From Nemania diffusa (Eukaryota > Ascomycota > Sordariomycetes > Xylariales > Xylariaceae): a stretch of 64,000 nucleotides of DNA. Below, piece by piece: positions 52,133 through 64,000 of the stretch. The first letter of the stretch is position 1, and the number at the start of each line of letters is the position of its first letter. Under the pieces are notes generated by a model. That model ran no database searches, was not told where the DNA came from, and saw nothing but the letters and a program-made list of their open reading frames with translations. A program made the position numbers and the translations under genes. The stretch spans positions 3,968,001 to 4,032,000 of the forward strand of contig JBBPUQ010000005.1 in the NCBI GenBank assembly GCA_038501195.1, written 5' to 3'.

Positions 52133-54614
52133 TGTGGGCTTCGGACGACGCCGAGGTCGGGTCGGGTCGGGGGTGAGGTTGCGCGGCGATGGGATGAAGA
52201 GGACGGAGAACAGAACTTTGGGAGCTGGGGCGGGCGACTTGCGACCTGGGGGGTGGTTTGGACACCTACCTGGCTACAGTACAGGATATAGTAGGTAGCA
52301 GGTAGTAGGTAGCGGGTAGCGGGTAGCGGGTAGCAGGTGGTAGCAGGTAGCCGCCGGCGGAGGAGAATGAAAAGATAGCCGCCTCCGACAGGTGGGCTTA
52401 GGTACCTAGGGGAGGAACCGTCTTGTCGCCTGTCTCAATAGGGAGTGGGGGCCACTACCGTTACGGTAAGAGCGTCTACGAATACCTAGGTATACTTGTA
52501 TAGTAGATAGATAGGTACTGTACACTACACTATAGTTTGCAGGTGGACTGGATTGGGGGACGTAATTCGAATAGCCATCAAGCCAGAGTGGCAAAACACA
52601 AGAGATTATGGGTATATAATTGTTAGTCTAGTGAGAGGGTAGATTGGGTGGTAGTATACAGATAATGAAACGATGTTAGAACTGTATAAGTAGCACCTAG
52701 ATATGGAATGGTACGGCATGTATATAGCGACAACGAGAATACAAGTAGATAAATAAATAATGAAAGGAACGAGAAGATGCCTAACCTAGGTAGACAACTC
52801 AGGTACAGAATAAGTATCGACGGATGGTGTTAATTGGGGATATGTGCTGTAAGCAGGCGGATCGATAGGTGACGTCGGTGGGTGGCAATCAATGCCTGAT
52901 GGTCATCTCTCCTTATCCTGCTACCGTCACCATCACCATCGCTGTCGTTGTCGCCGCACGACTTCGGATGCCAGGATGCGGTCAGGCAGGAGTAACAAGA
53001 CAGATTGGGATACAAAATAACAGAATGCCAGAATGATAGAAGGCAAAGGCGGAAGTGCTGACTAGCTACCTCTCTGGCTAGATAGGTATAGAACACTCTA
53101 TGTAAGTAAGTGCTCGCCCGGTCGCTGGGGTCAGGCCAGTTCCGCGCCCGAACCAGGTCGTGTCGGGTCGTGTTCAAGGGTCCGTCAATTTCCCCCTCGC
53201 CCCTCTTCTCGGCCCCCTTTTTGCTTTTTGGGTGCAGCCAAAACTTTACTCATCCCGAGATGTCGGCGGCAGTAGAGTGCGAATAGCCTGGTTGGCGCGA
53301 AGTAAACATGGAGATTGCCTTGGAGATTATACGACTTAAGGGTCTATATACGTGTAAAATAGGGAGTTTGGTGGGGTCCTTGTACCTCTCAATACTTACC
53401 TAGGTAGGTATATTTACTGCTGTTAGAGTACTACAGTATAAGTACCCAGGGTTAATCAACACGAACTTGATGACTCGAGTCTTATTGGGGTTGTCTATGT
53501 ATGTACATGTATGCTTACATGACTGGCTTTTTTAATGCCTTTTTTTTGGTAATTCATTATTAGACTAGGGTATAGACATTTCCTATGAAGCGTACAGAGT
53601 AGTATGCAGCGATACCATGACATTTGAATGTATCTAGGATTAGAGTCCTATGTATGTAAGTATAATTAGGTAGTTAGCATATGAATAGCGAATAGTAACA
53701 TACCTACATATGTAACCTTAGGGTTGAGAGCATTGTGTTGTATAATTCTCAATAATACTAGGTAGGTACTTTAGAGAACATAGAGATATGTGAATAACTC
53801 CTGAATCCTGATATTTTTACCTACAGTACATATACCTGCAGTTTGTACATACCTGATACGAATGTAGTATGAGCTGCGCATTTCAACAATGGAGATAAAA
53901 TAAGCTATAGGGATACCATGCCTATAATTCATACTCTGTATTAAACCAAAAACATTAACCTTTTTTCTTCTTTAGTTGTATTGTTGCTGCCTTCTCTTTT
54001 TTTCTTCTGCCGTGAGTATAATATGATAGGTATATGTAGGTACTTACCTTAGGTAGGTACAGTAATTGATACCTACATTAGGTACAACGCTGGTAAGGTG
54101 TAATCAGCCATAGCCTTTGGAAGGTAGGCGCTTATTCTCGAGTAAGGAAGTTACGGTCTACCCAGGAAGGTACTTTAGGTATCTAGATGGAAATTACGAA
54201 AGAGGCGTCACTTTTATAAACTCGGTGTACCAAGCTCTACAGTACCTACATGTGTAATGCATCCCTCTTCTACCATACTAAGCAAGGCACGCATGCCTAC
54301 ATAGATTATTACGAATGGAAATGAATAAACTTGAACAATCACTGAAGCAAGCCACTTAGTCACTTTATTATCTACTTTATTGTCGATGCCATTGATCGGC
54401 GCCTTTCCATCTACATAATAGCCAACTGCTTACTCGAGCTGCTGCACACGTTGTGGGGGATGTCTATTACCGATAGGTAGGTTGTTGACCAAGCCTCCTG
54501 CCAGATTCCGGTAGCTCAGTCCGGCCCGGGTGTTCCTCATCCACACCCTGGCTGGCGTCTCCGCTGACGAGACCTTGCACAGGGTCCAGCGCGGAACCTG
54601 CACAAAACAACCTC
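52133..54614. other. long divergent intergenic region
   Basis: About 2.5 kb between the Boi-like gene (-) and the SUMO ligase gene (+), so it holds both promoters. It is rich in TAGGTA/TACCTA motifs (near 53398-53411, 53758-53768, 54040-54061) and has a heptamer repeat at 52291-52351. A short His/Arg-rich frame near 52830-53177 is not supported as a gene. Confidence 0.5.
52291..52351 (+). repeat. short GTAGCGG/GTAGCAG tandem tract
   Basis: Imperfect 6-7 bp units (GTAGCAG, GTAGTAG, GTAGCGG three times, GTAGCAG) follow one another about 160 bases upstream of the Boi-like start codon. Confidence 0.75.
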
Positions 54615-57600
54615 ATGGCGCCCACCGGAGGCACTGCCGCCAGCGCTGGAGGAGGCAAGGGGCGGCCACAGGGACATCATCCTGCCGATGCTGCTCTGAA
54701 CGTTGCTCTCGACGGCCGCCAGGTTGCTGCTTCGAATTCGACATTGAATGCCTGGGTGAGACGCCGACAGCCCGCATGGCTGGCCAACGCGACACCCGTC
54801 CAGCCCACGCCTCGTCCTGCGCGACCGCCGCCGCCGCCAGCCACGCCCAGTCCCATTGTCGCCGCAACGTCGTCGTCTGTCCTGATGGCGGCATCGTCCC
54901 AGCCTCAGCCCCAGCCTCAGCCTCAATCTCAGTCCCCGTCTCAATCTCGGCCTCAGCCTGCACCTCAGCACCAACCACAGCCGCAGCCGCAACCGCAGTC
55001 TCAGTCACAGTCTCAGTCTCGGCTCCCACGTCAATCTCGACGTCCATCTCAACATAATCCTCAACCATCGTCGCAGTTGCCCGGTCCATCTCCTCCTCTC
55101 CAGCCAGTCCAGCCGTTGCCGCCGGCACCCGGGCAGCCACCTCATGCAGTCGCGGCATTAGGCCCACCCCGTCTCTCGTAAGCTACCCTCCGACTAAAGC
55201 ATTTGTCTTCTTACTTAGCTAACGCCGTTCCTGCTGTAGGACCTCCTTAGCCGGCCCCGTTCTACCCTCACCAACCCCAAGCGACGAACCCAGCCCAGGC
55301 TTATCCCTTCCTCGCGACAGCCTCAACACCACGATCCCGTGTCCAGTCGGCTCTCACAGCGATCCTCCAACTACCGAAGCTCAGTTTGTGCTTGACAGCC
55401 ATGTAACTTACGATTCTCTATCTTCGCCTCAGAGCCGAGACCCTGCCTCTCCAGTCAACAACGGCCAGAGTGCCTCGCCACAAGGTACCATCCGAGCTCG
55501 GCCACTCCCCAACTCTTTGCCCGCCTTAGAGATGGCCCTTAATACACCGCCGACCCCGACTGTAGCGGGGACTAGCAATGCTGATGCCGCCCCGTCAGAC
55601 GCATCCCGGTCTATAGCACCTAAGAGACGGCGAGTTGAGTAAGTCTCACATCCTATTCTGTAAAATTCCACTATCTATTTTGAAACACTAGTTGACCCAT
55701 CACGCTTCTGTTCTAGGAACTATTTTCTTGCCTTCCTCGATTCGCTCAGCGTTCAACTGAAATTAGATGCATACTTGCGAGACGTGGGCGGGGAGATAGC
55801 CCTGGAAGAGACGATCGAACGGCCGCGCTTTTCTCTCTTAGCTAAAGCCTGCAGTGAAGGGGACCTGTTCTTTGTTGCTTTTCACCAATTGTTCTGCTCC
55901 TGGACAGTGAGTCAAACCTCGGTTCATGAGTTATGCGAAGAGAACGTACACGATACCTCACTCGTGGATAATGCTTTTGGGATCATGGGAACAGTCCTCA
56001 AGGCAAATTCTAAGTTAAGACCGGAACTCCTGCGATGGTTTGCCAATTTTCCCGTGAAATTGCCTACATTGATGGAGTCGCAATGCTACGCCCAATCAAT
56101 AAAACAGGTACTTGATTTTCTGATTTGCATATCGAAAAAATGGGCACTCGTCAACCACGACCACTTATTGCTAGGCTATCCTTTACTGATGACTGAGCTG
56201 GTCAATACTTTCCACCTATACTCTCCCATTCTACAATCCATCGTGTTCCGAGCTTCTCGAAGAACTCTAGGGGCTCCGGATCACCCTATTGGCATAAAAT
56301 TGGACGAGTATTTTAAGAGGGACCAGGAGAGACATATCAACCCCAACGACGGAACCTATTCCCTCCAGCTTACAGGAGAGCCGTATGATGACTATAATAA
56401 TAAGCTGGTTCAGAAGTATCGATTGCTCATCGCTCAATTCGTGTCTGCTTCTCGCATGCACTCGAGCCATAGCCCACCCATACTTTCTGCATCATCGACA
56501 GGTCAATCTTCAAGTGCATCATCACCTTCTATGCCTAACAACCACCTAAGACTACCGAGCGAGCTGGCACATGGGTTTAGGCCTCCCCCTGTAAGTATCG
56601 AGAGGGTGCTGCCTAGTAGCCCGAGTATTCAATCGCCTTCGCCTAACTACTCTCCGGTATCCCCGCTCTACCCTCCGGTAATCCCGAATACGAATTCATC
56701 CTTCGCTCCTCAACTTACAGGAGTCACATCTCAGATTCCGCCAAGTAGTTCGATAGTTGGAATAACTACAGCTCAGGGACAATATGGGACATCTAATATC
56801 TATGCACAGCAAGGCGTCCAGCAACGCCAATATGAGCAGCAACTCATGCAACAGCAGGTCCAGCGCCGCTATATCGCTCAACAACAACAGCTTCAACAAC
56901 AACAACAACAGCTTCAACAACAGCAACAGCTTCAACAACAGCAACTCCAATACCAGGCATTTCGCCAACAGCAAATCCACTATCAGCAGCAACTCCAATA
57001 CCAGCAGCAAATCCAACCGCAGCAGATTCAACCACAGGAAATCCAACCGAGGCAAAGTCAGCCGCAGCAGCAACAACAATATCTTTACAGGAAGCGATCT
57101 CAGCCTGGAGCAGCACCAAGCCCAAGACCTTCACCTGTCCAAGCAACACCATCGCTACCTAGCCAAGTGTTGGCCGCTAGACAGCTTTCACCCCATTTCC
57201 AGAATGCTAGCACTCACGCCACACCTGCGGCATCGCCTCGTAATGTCGCCTCTTTCTCCGGCCCCCAAAATCTAGCACCTCAGTCTGGCCTAGCAGGCTC
57301 TCGGATAGCCAATCCGATCCAGGCAAGTACCGTGCGCCCTCGTTCATTAGTCGAGTCACAACGGCAACCCTCCCAGACGGTTGATCGCCTCATTCCACCA
57401 CCCGGGTTGAGAATAAACCTGCAAGATCATCCCTATACACCTTACGAGAAGAGATCAGTTGAAAATTCTCTCCACCAGGCTCATCTTCGGAGCCCGAAAC
57501 GTATTCTCAAGGTACTCTCTACGACTGCTCGTTCGGAGAGATATTATCAGGCGGTCAAAGATTTCGCTCTTGAGCCAACTCCGATCCCTCCGCAGACAAG

Positions 57601-58597
57601 TTTGAATGAACTTATCTTTCACGTATCGGATACAGTCTTTAAAAGGCTCACTTTGAATGAAATAATAGCCGGTGAGGCCCAAGTCGTAAATCGGTTTAGT
57701 GACGGGTCTTTGCGAATTCGTTTAAGATGCTGCAGTAGGCCCACGACTCCTAGCACTATTCCTGACCACGTGTGGGTGACTTGGGAAACGACATGGCCAG
57801 ATCACATATTCATAAGTCTAAATGACCAGTTCATTGATACCAAGCGCAAGCAACACCATTCTAAAGATCTTCCTGTCGACGTTTCCGCACTCATACGCTC
57901 GGGGGCGAATAATCTCCGCATCTCGACTCTAGCGCAAAGCACACAGCTCAAGCCACATGCCGCTTATCTGGCTGTGGAAATAGTAGAAGCACTAAGCCAC
58001 AGCGCTATACTTCGAACAGTACATGAGTCAGGAGTCAGACCGGCGAATGAGACCCGTGAAGTTATCCGAAGGCGCCTAGCCGGCAGTTTGTTAGACCCGG
58101 CCGGAGATGACGATGATCTCGAAATACCCAGCGATGGAATCTCCATCGACCTGGCTGACCCCTTCACTGCCACGATATTTACAGTTCCCGTCCGGGGGAA
58201 AGCATGTACACACTTAGAGTGCTTTGACCTTGAGAATTGGCTGAATACCCGCTTGGGGAAAAAATCGGCATGCTTCTGTGGCGCTGTTAGCTGCAAATGC
58301 CCAAAGGAGCCATCGTTTGTAGATAAGTGGAAGTGTCCTTTCTGCGATGGTGACGCGCGCCCCTACAGCCTTCGCATTGATGAGTTTCTTGTGGAAATTC
58401 GTGCTCGTCTAAAGCACAATAATCAACTCAAGACTAAATCCATCACAGTATTTGCTGATGGATCTTGGAAAACTAACGATTCGCCCAATGATGATGATAG
58501 TGATATTGACAGCGATGACAATGGCACGCGAGCCACTTCCAAACCCACTTCCAAACCTTCTATGCCACGGAACGTCATCGAGCTTGATGATGACTGA
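54615..58597 (+). CDS. SP-RING (MIZ) E3 SUMO ligase-like protein, ZMIZ/Siz type
   Basis: Exons 54615-55177, 55240-55638 and 55717-58597; 1280 aa. Introns are 62 nt (donor GTAAGC, acceptor TGTAG) and 78 nt (donor GTAAGT, acceptor TCTAG). Residues 1-187 are Pro/Gln/Ser-rich with PQPQ and SQSQ runs. PKRRRVE near 314-321 is a likely nuclear signal. A folded region follows (about 322-560). Gln-rich tracts occupy about 695-775. A PINIT-like stretch precedes DPFTATIFTVPVRGKACTHLECFD at about 1137-1160. The SP-RING has C-T-H..CFD and ends in KWKCPFCDGDARP near 1192-1201, with extra Cys residues (CFCGAVSCKC) between. The tail is acidic (DDDSDIDSDD). SP-RING proteins recruit Ubc9 to sumoylate nuclear targets. 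ZMIZ-type members are also transcription coactivators. Which role applies here is open. Confidence 0.88.
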
Positions 58598-60633
58598 AGT
58601 TATAAGAGTCGCACATCACCCGAGATCGCTCGAACAATCCTGAAGTCGTCTAACGCCCAGTTGTGATTCGCATTGCTACCTCCAAAATTCCTTATAGCGC
58701 ATGCCACTCGAAATCCTTACAGGATTTTGCGAATAGTTTACTCTGGCACTATTTCTACCGGCAACCCTCCCCCTCCTCCTCCCCTCTAGCTTTTCGTGTC
58801 TATTTACGAATCATGGTGTCCTTTTTCTAAGTCAGCGCGGAGTACGGGGTAAATGGACTGATATAAACAAACAGGTTTGGGCTGTGTTTGCGCAATGCCA
58901 TTTCCTTTTATTATTGGGTCGGTTGCTGGGCAGCATCTTCGGTCACGGTTGGTTGGGTCACGCATAGCTGGTCGGAAATATGATTTTGCTACCTTTGGAC
59001 ACTCGTGTATGGAATGTGAAGACATCACCCTTCATTAAGCAAAAGGGCCGTGTCATCATCTACATAGAGCACGTGTGGACAGCTTCAACTATGAATAGTC
59101 TTGCGTTTCGGTGAAGCTTTACTGCTTATGCGCGACTCGATAGTAATTCATGATATTCCTCAATCCAAATTTCATCTCCATAGTGACTAGACAGTACAAA
59201 TAATCATTGCCTAATATTACAGATATCTACGCTACCTTTCGTAATAACGACTGTTGTAAACTACTCCCACCGTGTGGTCATTTTAACATCTTGAAATATC
59301 CTACTTATTGCGAAGCTATCTAAAGCCACCTACACCATTTGTAGTTGTAGTCTACGTAGATACACTAGCTATTATCTAAGGCCAGTGGATAACACGTGCA
59401 ATCACCATGTTCGCGTATATCTATAGCAGAAGCCTACTGGAGAAAGTATTTAGGCCACGCTGTGACCTTGTTGCTGTAGACGCTAGTTCCTGGCGTCGTG
59501 CCACCAGGGTGAGAGTGTTTGTGGTGATATTTATTGCACCGGGGGGTGTCGTTTGTTTTTTAGCCATTGGGTAAGTGTCTGTAAGTACTTACGAGAGCGT
59601 CTGAGAAATAGAAAAGGAGAAAAGGAATATAGATGCGCTGTCGGGTGAGACCCAGGGGCGCAAATCTTGCTCTATTGTTAGTCTCGGTTTGCGAGGACCC
59701 AGACTACCTACATAATGTACGCGCTCGCTCACCTTCCTATCCAGATACGAGCGTGAACAGGCGCGTAGGACTGTCTATTTTCAGTGAAGGTTGCTTTGGC
59801 TTCCTTGGCATTTTCAGCCCTCGTGCGGAGTGCAGCAGGACAACTTATTTATGTTGCCTATCTGAAGTCTTGGGTAGTGCCAGAATCTGCATGAGGTTCT
59901 CGGCACTTTGGTTCAATGCAGCGTTCTTAAGGGGGATGTCACACTAGCTTTTTTAAGGGCCCGCGGACATGAATAAACATGAGTAGAATGTATGTTCTGA
60001 GTCTATTATCAAACAACAGAATTGTAGTTTAATTTTGAGATATATGACCGTTTCAATTCTCCTTGTGATTAAAGTAACTCTGCTTTTACTGTTCTGAGAT
60101 AAAATTTGGACTGCTTCTCTAGGCCTATTTCACGGATCCAAAACCGATCAACGCGTAGTAGAGAGGTAGTATACCCAGCGAGTACACATGTTAGTAATTT
60201 TCTTTCCTCAGTCAGGCTAGAAGCGACGTGATATTGTCACAGTTGAAACTCGTGTAATGCACCAATTATATTTACCATAGGTATAGAAGTGACCCATATA
60301 TGTATACACAGGAATTGTATCTAGTGGATCGATAACTGATTGACCAACAAACCACCAAATAGAGCGCGGTAAGCAGTTCACTCTACCTCAGACAGGTTAT
60401 CTAATAGTAGGCAAATTGCTTCATAGCTACGACTGGTCAATCGGCACCACCCATACCTAGCCCTCCGTCCTTTTATGACAATGCGTTTCCTCTCTCCGAA
60501 GAGACAATAAACATGGAAAAAAGAAAACGCCGACCAAAGTGTACATACATACATGATAAGTTCAATAAAATAAAACGAAAGCAACATGAATGTGTTTCCT
60601 CTCGTTTCTTTAATAGAGCGTAAGTCCATAGAC
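58598..60633. other. intergenic between convergent genes
   Basis: About 2 kb holding the 3' ends of the SUMO ligase gene and of KEX1. A pyrimidine-rich run lies near 58767-58792. No gene, RNA or repeat can be supported. Confidence 0.5.
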
Positions 60634-62667
60634 CTATGAGCCTCTAGCTTGCTTAGAGCCAGACTCCCCCTTTTCGACAATTGACTCGTCATCACTTTCT
60701 TCGCCAACGCTGTAGTGGTTCCTATCAATGTCGGTTGGGGAGGTGACGTGTAGATCGTCCAATTGGTTCTCGTCGAAGTCACCAGCTTCTACGTCACGGT
60801 TTGACCGTCTGTTACGGAACCCCTCGAGGCCGGTGCTATCATTCCGTTGGCCCATCAATGGGAGACTAGAGTACTCGGTCGTCCGCTTTCGAGAACGCCA
60901 GATAATGAAGCCCCAGACGGCGGCGCCGATGGCCACAATTGCGAGGACCACCTCGCCCGACTTCTGGTAGGCTGCCCATTTGGCAGCCTTGAGTTCCTCG
61001 TCCTTGGCGGCCTGGTCTGTTTCAGTATGGTTGCTCACACCGCCTACGGTGGTCTCTGGAAGCTTCTCCCCGTCTAATTTGCTTTCCGAAGGTGTGCCGC
61101 CAATGCTGCTAATGTCAACACCGGTGAACCGATCAAGCATATCGCGACTCCGACGTGGGTAGTCGAAGGGGACCATATGTGACGAATTATTGAAGAGCAC
61201 GTATGTGAGATTTCGGGCCTCTTGCCAGAAGCCAGCAGCATCTCCCTCGAAAGTCCAGGGGCGGCGTGGCGCCCAGTTACCTGGGGAGACTTCAAACCCC
61301 TTTCCACCATTCCATTCAAGGTTGCTAATGAAGGACTCCGTGCCCATATGGTTGCAAATAAGGTCTTCGGAACCCGAAAATAAAAGAACTTCAACTTCCT
61401 TCAGTAGGTCAGGCAAGAGCTTGACGGCGGGCTCAGAGTTTTGTGCGCTAAAAGCGTTGCCAACGGCACCATTGCATTCGGTCCATCCCGTGTTCTTGTT
61501 AGGGTTAACGTGTAATGCGTCTTTAACCTCTTGCTTGCGTAGATAGGGCGTGACATATTGAAGATCAGGTGGCCAATTCATACCACAGCTGGGGTATGTG
61601 TCGGTCAAACGGACATCGTACATATTGACACATTGGCTCTCGCCACCTTTGCCCTTCTTTTGAGTCAAACGGAGCATGTCGGAAAGAATCTGCTCGCAAG
61701 CTCTGTTACCGACCTTGTTGCTAGTCGACAAGGCCAACTCATTTCGGCAGGTCCGAAGCTGGCTCTCGAGCTTGCCGGCGAGATCTGAGCCCTTTTCGAC
61801 AATTCCCTTCTCGTAGGCGAATGTGAGGTATGCCTCATACTGTTCGTTCGGGGCAATCCATCCGTTACCAATCATAAGCCCTTTGAGGTTCCAGTGGGTG
61901 TGAGTCTCAGGCTGCTTGTTCCGTGCGAGGATGGCCTTGGCTATGTATGGAATGTGTTGTCCGGCGAAAGACTCTCCGGCAATGTATATCTTGTATGACA
62001 TTAGGTTAGCGCAACGATCTAGAAAATCAAAGCCGGACTGGGATTCTCACATCGTCATGTTCGTATTCGGGGAATAAACGGTACCACTTCTCGAGGAATA
62101 TGACGAATTGGGAGGCCATCTCGTCAAGCTCGTGGACATAGCTGTTAGTGTCGACATAGCTGAAGCCGGTGCCTACTGGGTTATCGACGAAAAGGAGGTT
62201 TGCAAACTCATGCCAGCTGCCATTGTTGTACTGCAGATTATCGTTATCCTTTAGCCGATAGGGGCCTATCTCCATCATAGCGCCATCCTCAGAACTGCAA
62301 CCGGGTCCTCCATTCAACCAAATAATGGTGCGCTGTCGGTTGGCGATGTGCTTATTCTGAAAGTGCCAGAAGAATAGGTTTCCATTGTGCTCTGGAGTGA
62401 TCTCGATGTGTCTGTAAATGTGAAGGTCGTCAGCATCATAAACCGCGAGAGCGCAATTGCAAGCGCGCCAGTGGCGAAGCAAAGCAGGGCAAAGAAGAAA
62501 GCAAAGGCTGAGCCTACTCACCCAGCATGCATCTTAACCAAGTCCCCCTCGGGGATGCCAGGCAGCTTATGGACATAATAATCGGCGGCAGAGAGGTCGG
62601 CCTGGGCGAATGCGATAGACGAAGCTAAAGCATACAGAGCCGAGCTCCAGCGCGATAGGGGAGCCAT
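60634..62667 (-). CDS. KEX1: pheromone-processing serine carboxypeptidase Kex1
   Basis: Exons 62667-62522, 62411-62051 and 61989-60634; 620 aa. Introns are 110 nt (donor GTGAGT, acceptor TACAG) and 61 nt (donor GTGAGA, branch GCTAAC, acceptor CAAG). The ATG at 62667 is chosen because it puts a signal peptide ([13 protein letters not shown]) at the N-terminus; an in-frame ATG at 62730 would add 21 charged residues. S10 peptidase motifs: [15 protein letters not shown], the nucleophile Ser176 in [12 protein letters not shown], Asp378 in [10 protein letters not shown], His440 in [12 protein letters not shown] single membrane span lies at about 514-533, then a cytosolic tail rich in Arg, Ser and Asp. 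Kex1 trims C-terminal Lys/Arg from peptides cut by Kex2 in the late Golgi. Length and order match fungal KEX1 closely. Confidence 0.96.
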
Positions 62668-63799
62668 GACGGCGAACGGCGGCTTGGCCGGCGGGCTTTC
62701 TCGTCGCCGGACGTGTTTAAGTGTTCCCAACCCTTGATTCTTGTATTACCTGTCCATTGACAACAGAATAGATGGATAGAGAGAGTCGTTAGAGAGGTTG
62801 ACGATGAGGGAAGACAGACCGGGAAAAACAGTAAGGTGGTCTTTGGAGGTTCGGACTCCTGTGAATACCCGGTCCTTTCAGGGATTCGGGGCGGCTGTGT
62901 CAGCCTACAAGGAATTTCGGCTTACGTAGCATGCTAGTACCTTACACGTAATGCTGTATGGCATACACACGTAGGTACCTCTTAGTGCGCGTTTTAGACT
63001 GGTACCTATCCGGTTTAGCGTAATGTGGATTTAGTGGAATTTAGTGGGGTCAACTTACGCGCCACATTTTTTCTACGCCACGCGCACCGCCACATACACT
63101 AACTGTCAAGAACCTAAGCCCCTACCCCCCTATCTAGGATCCATGCTCGTTTCATGACTCCTCCAACGCACAGTCATTCCTGATCCAGATAGCGTACCTA
63201 GATCAACAGCTGATCGCTTCATCAACCTCAAAAGCCCTGTCAGAAATACATGGAATGCGTGTATTATGATCGCCAGAGTCTATGGATTACGGACACTGAC
63301 CACACGTCCTATCATTATCCCCAACCTAGGTACATAGAGCTTGCGACTTTCTCCAGTAGTTCAGCGGCTCTGCTCACGTGTTTCTCGTCCTCGTCGTTTT
63401 CCTTTATCTGTATCCATGTCCGTACCCATGCCGTAAGTGTTCCTTGTCTGTGGTCTCTCGAGCATTGTCAAGAATATATATATCCTCTCCAGAAACTCTT
63501 GTGCGAGTTTCACCCTAAGATGTAGACCGTTGCAGTGCTGGTTATTGCTACAAGCTGGCCCTAGCTCTGTCCCTCATGTATTCGATAGGTTGCTTCTATT
63601 TTCGCCCTCGCTCGTCTTGTGTGCGCCTTGAGTCTGGTCAAAGACCTGCTAATGCCATAGCCCGCGGATATTATGAGTTTCGACAATAACTAGTTCTCGG
63701 CCAAGCTCCATCAAGATATTCTCTCAACTTTGGTCTTTACTCTCGAGAAGACACTGTCGGCCCTGTCCATCTCTTCTGGCGACAATATCGAAGCGAAGG
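62668..63799. other. intergenic upstream of KEX1
   Basis: About 1.1 kb with the KEX1 promoter and a GTAGGTACC motif near 62971. Frames near 63250-63631 on + show no domains and no splice logic. Nothing else can be supported. Confidence 0.45.
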
Positions 63800-64000
63800 T
63801 TATCGCCAGGGCGCCTGCGAGATGTAATTGACCATCCCGTTAAGCGCATTGTCACCTTCCTCCACTGTGATCAAGTTGGCGTCTTGCAGCACCGTCACTG
63901 CATCAGCACATGTTAGTGGCCCATAACAATACAAGGGTTCTCGGGAGCAGAATCGCTCTTAAAACTACGAGCTGGCAATAGCATACTCCAACTCCTTCCG
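63800..64000 (-). CDS. possible 3' end of a gene entering from the right edge
   Basis: On the minus strand a plausible last exon, 63897-63800, reads VLQDANLITVEEGDNALNGM... and stops at TAA (63802-63800). It is preceded by an intron-like stretch 63968-63898: donor GTAGTT, branch CACTAAC, acceptor ATGCAG. Another coding-like piece continues to the window edge. The family is not recognised, and the reading frame of the upstream exon rests on the splice assumption. Confidence 0.3.

Noticed and set aside
54537..55167. Arg- and Ala/Glu-rich minus-strand frames opposite the SUMO ligase N-terminus
   Set aside because: They mirror the CAG/CCT-rich coding repeats of the + strand gene, whose exons splice cleanly.

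Overview
This is nuclear DNA from a filamentous ascomycete (Pezizomycotina, most likely a Sordariomycete). The evidence is short introns (48-148 nt) with GTRNGT-like donors and CTRAY branch points, a KEX1-type carboxypeptidase, a Boi/Pob1 polarity protein, a GMC oxidoreductase with one intron, many TACCTAGGTA-like intergenic motifs, and a large AT-only block that looks like the product of repeat-induced point mutation (RIP). The organism cannot be fixed further from the sequence alone.

Left flank (1-9.7 kb): an orphan nucleoside-phosphorylase-domain protein (-), a GMC oxidoreductase (-) and a mitochondrial DUF1279/Nat2-like membrane protein (+), separated by long non-coding stretches.

Centre (9.7-42.0 kb): a block almost devoid of G and C, bounded by a 32-bp inverted repeat (1 mismatch) and a 6-bp direct repeat GACTAC, which is the signature of one insertion of about 32.2 kb. 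Behind each terminal repeat lie tetranucleotide-like ACCT/AACC arms that fade into pure A/T. Inside, three LTR pairs could be reconstructed by eye, plus one extra copy. Element C (11.1-18.2 kb) stands alone. Element D (18.3-31.3 kb) has element A (18.4-24.3 kb) nested inside its left LTR. Element B (31.9-37.8 kb) is an inverted copy of A. A diverged relative of A/B lies at about 39.4-41.25 kb. Differences between paired LTRs are nearly all G/A and C/T transitions, which supports RIP. The block may be a transposon graveyard, an AT isochore or part of a centromere.

Right flank (42-64 kb): an Stf2/Tma10-like small protein whose ATG is split by an intron (+), mitochondrial methionyl-tRNA formyltransferase with an apparent frameshift (-), tRNA-His(GTG) (+), a Boi1/2-like SH3-SAM-PH scaffold (-) divergent from a ZMIZ/Siz-like SP-RING SUMO ligase (+), the kexin-pathway carboxypeptidase KEX1 (-), and possibly the last exon of a gene running in from the right edge. 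These are mostly single-copy housekeeping genes (translation, polarity, sumoylation, secretory processing) with no shared pathway. Nothing suggests a biosynthetic cluster.
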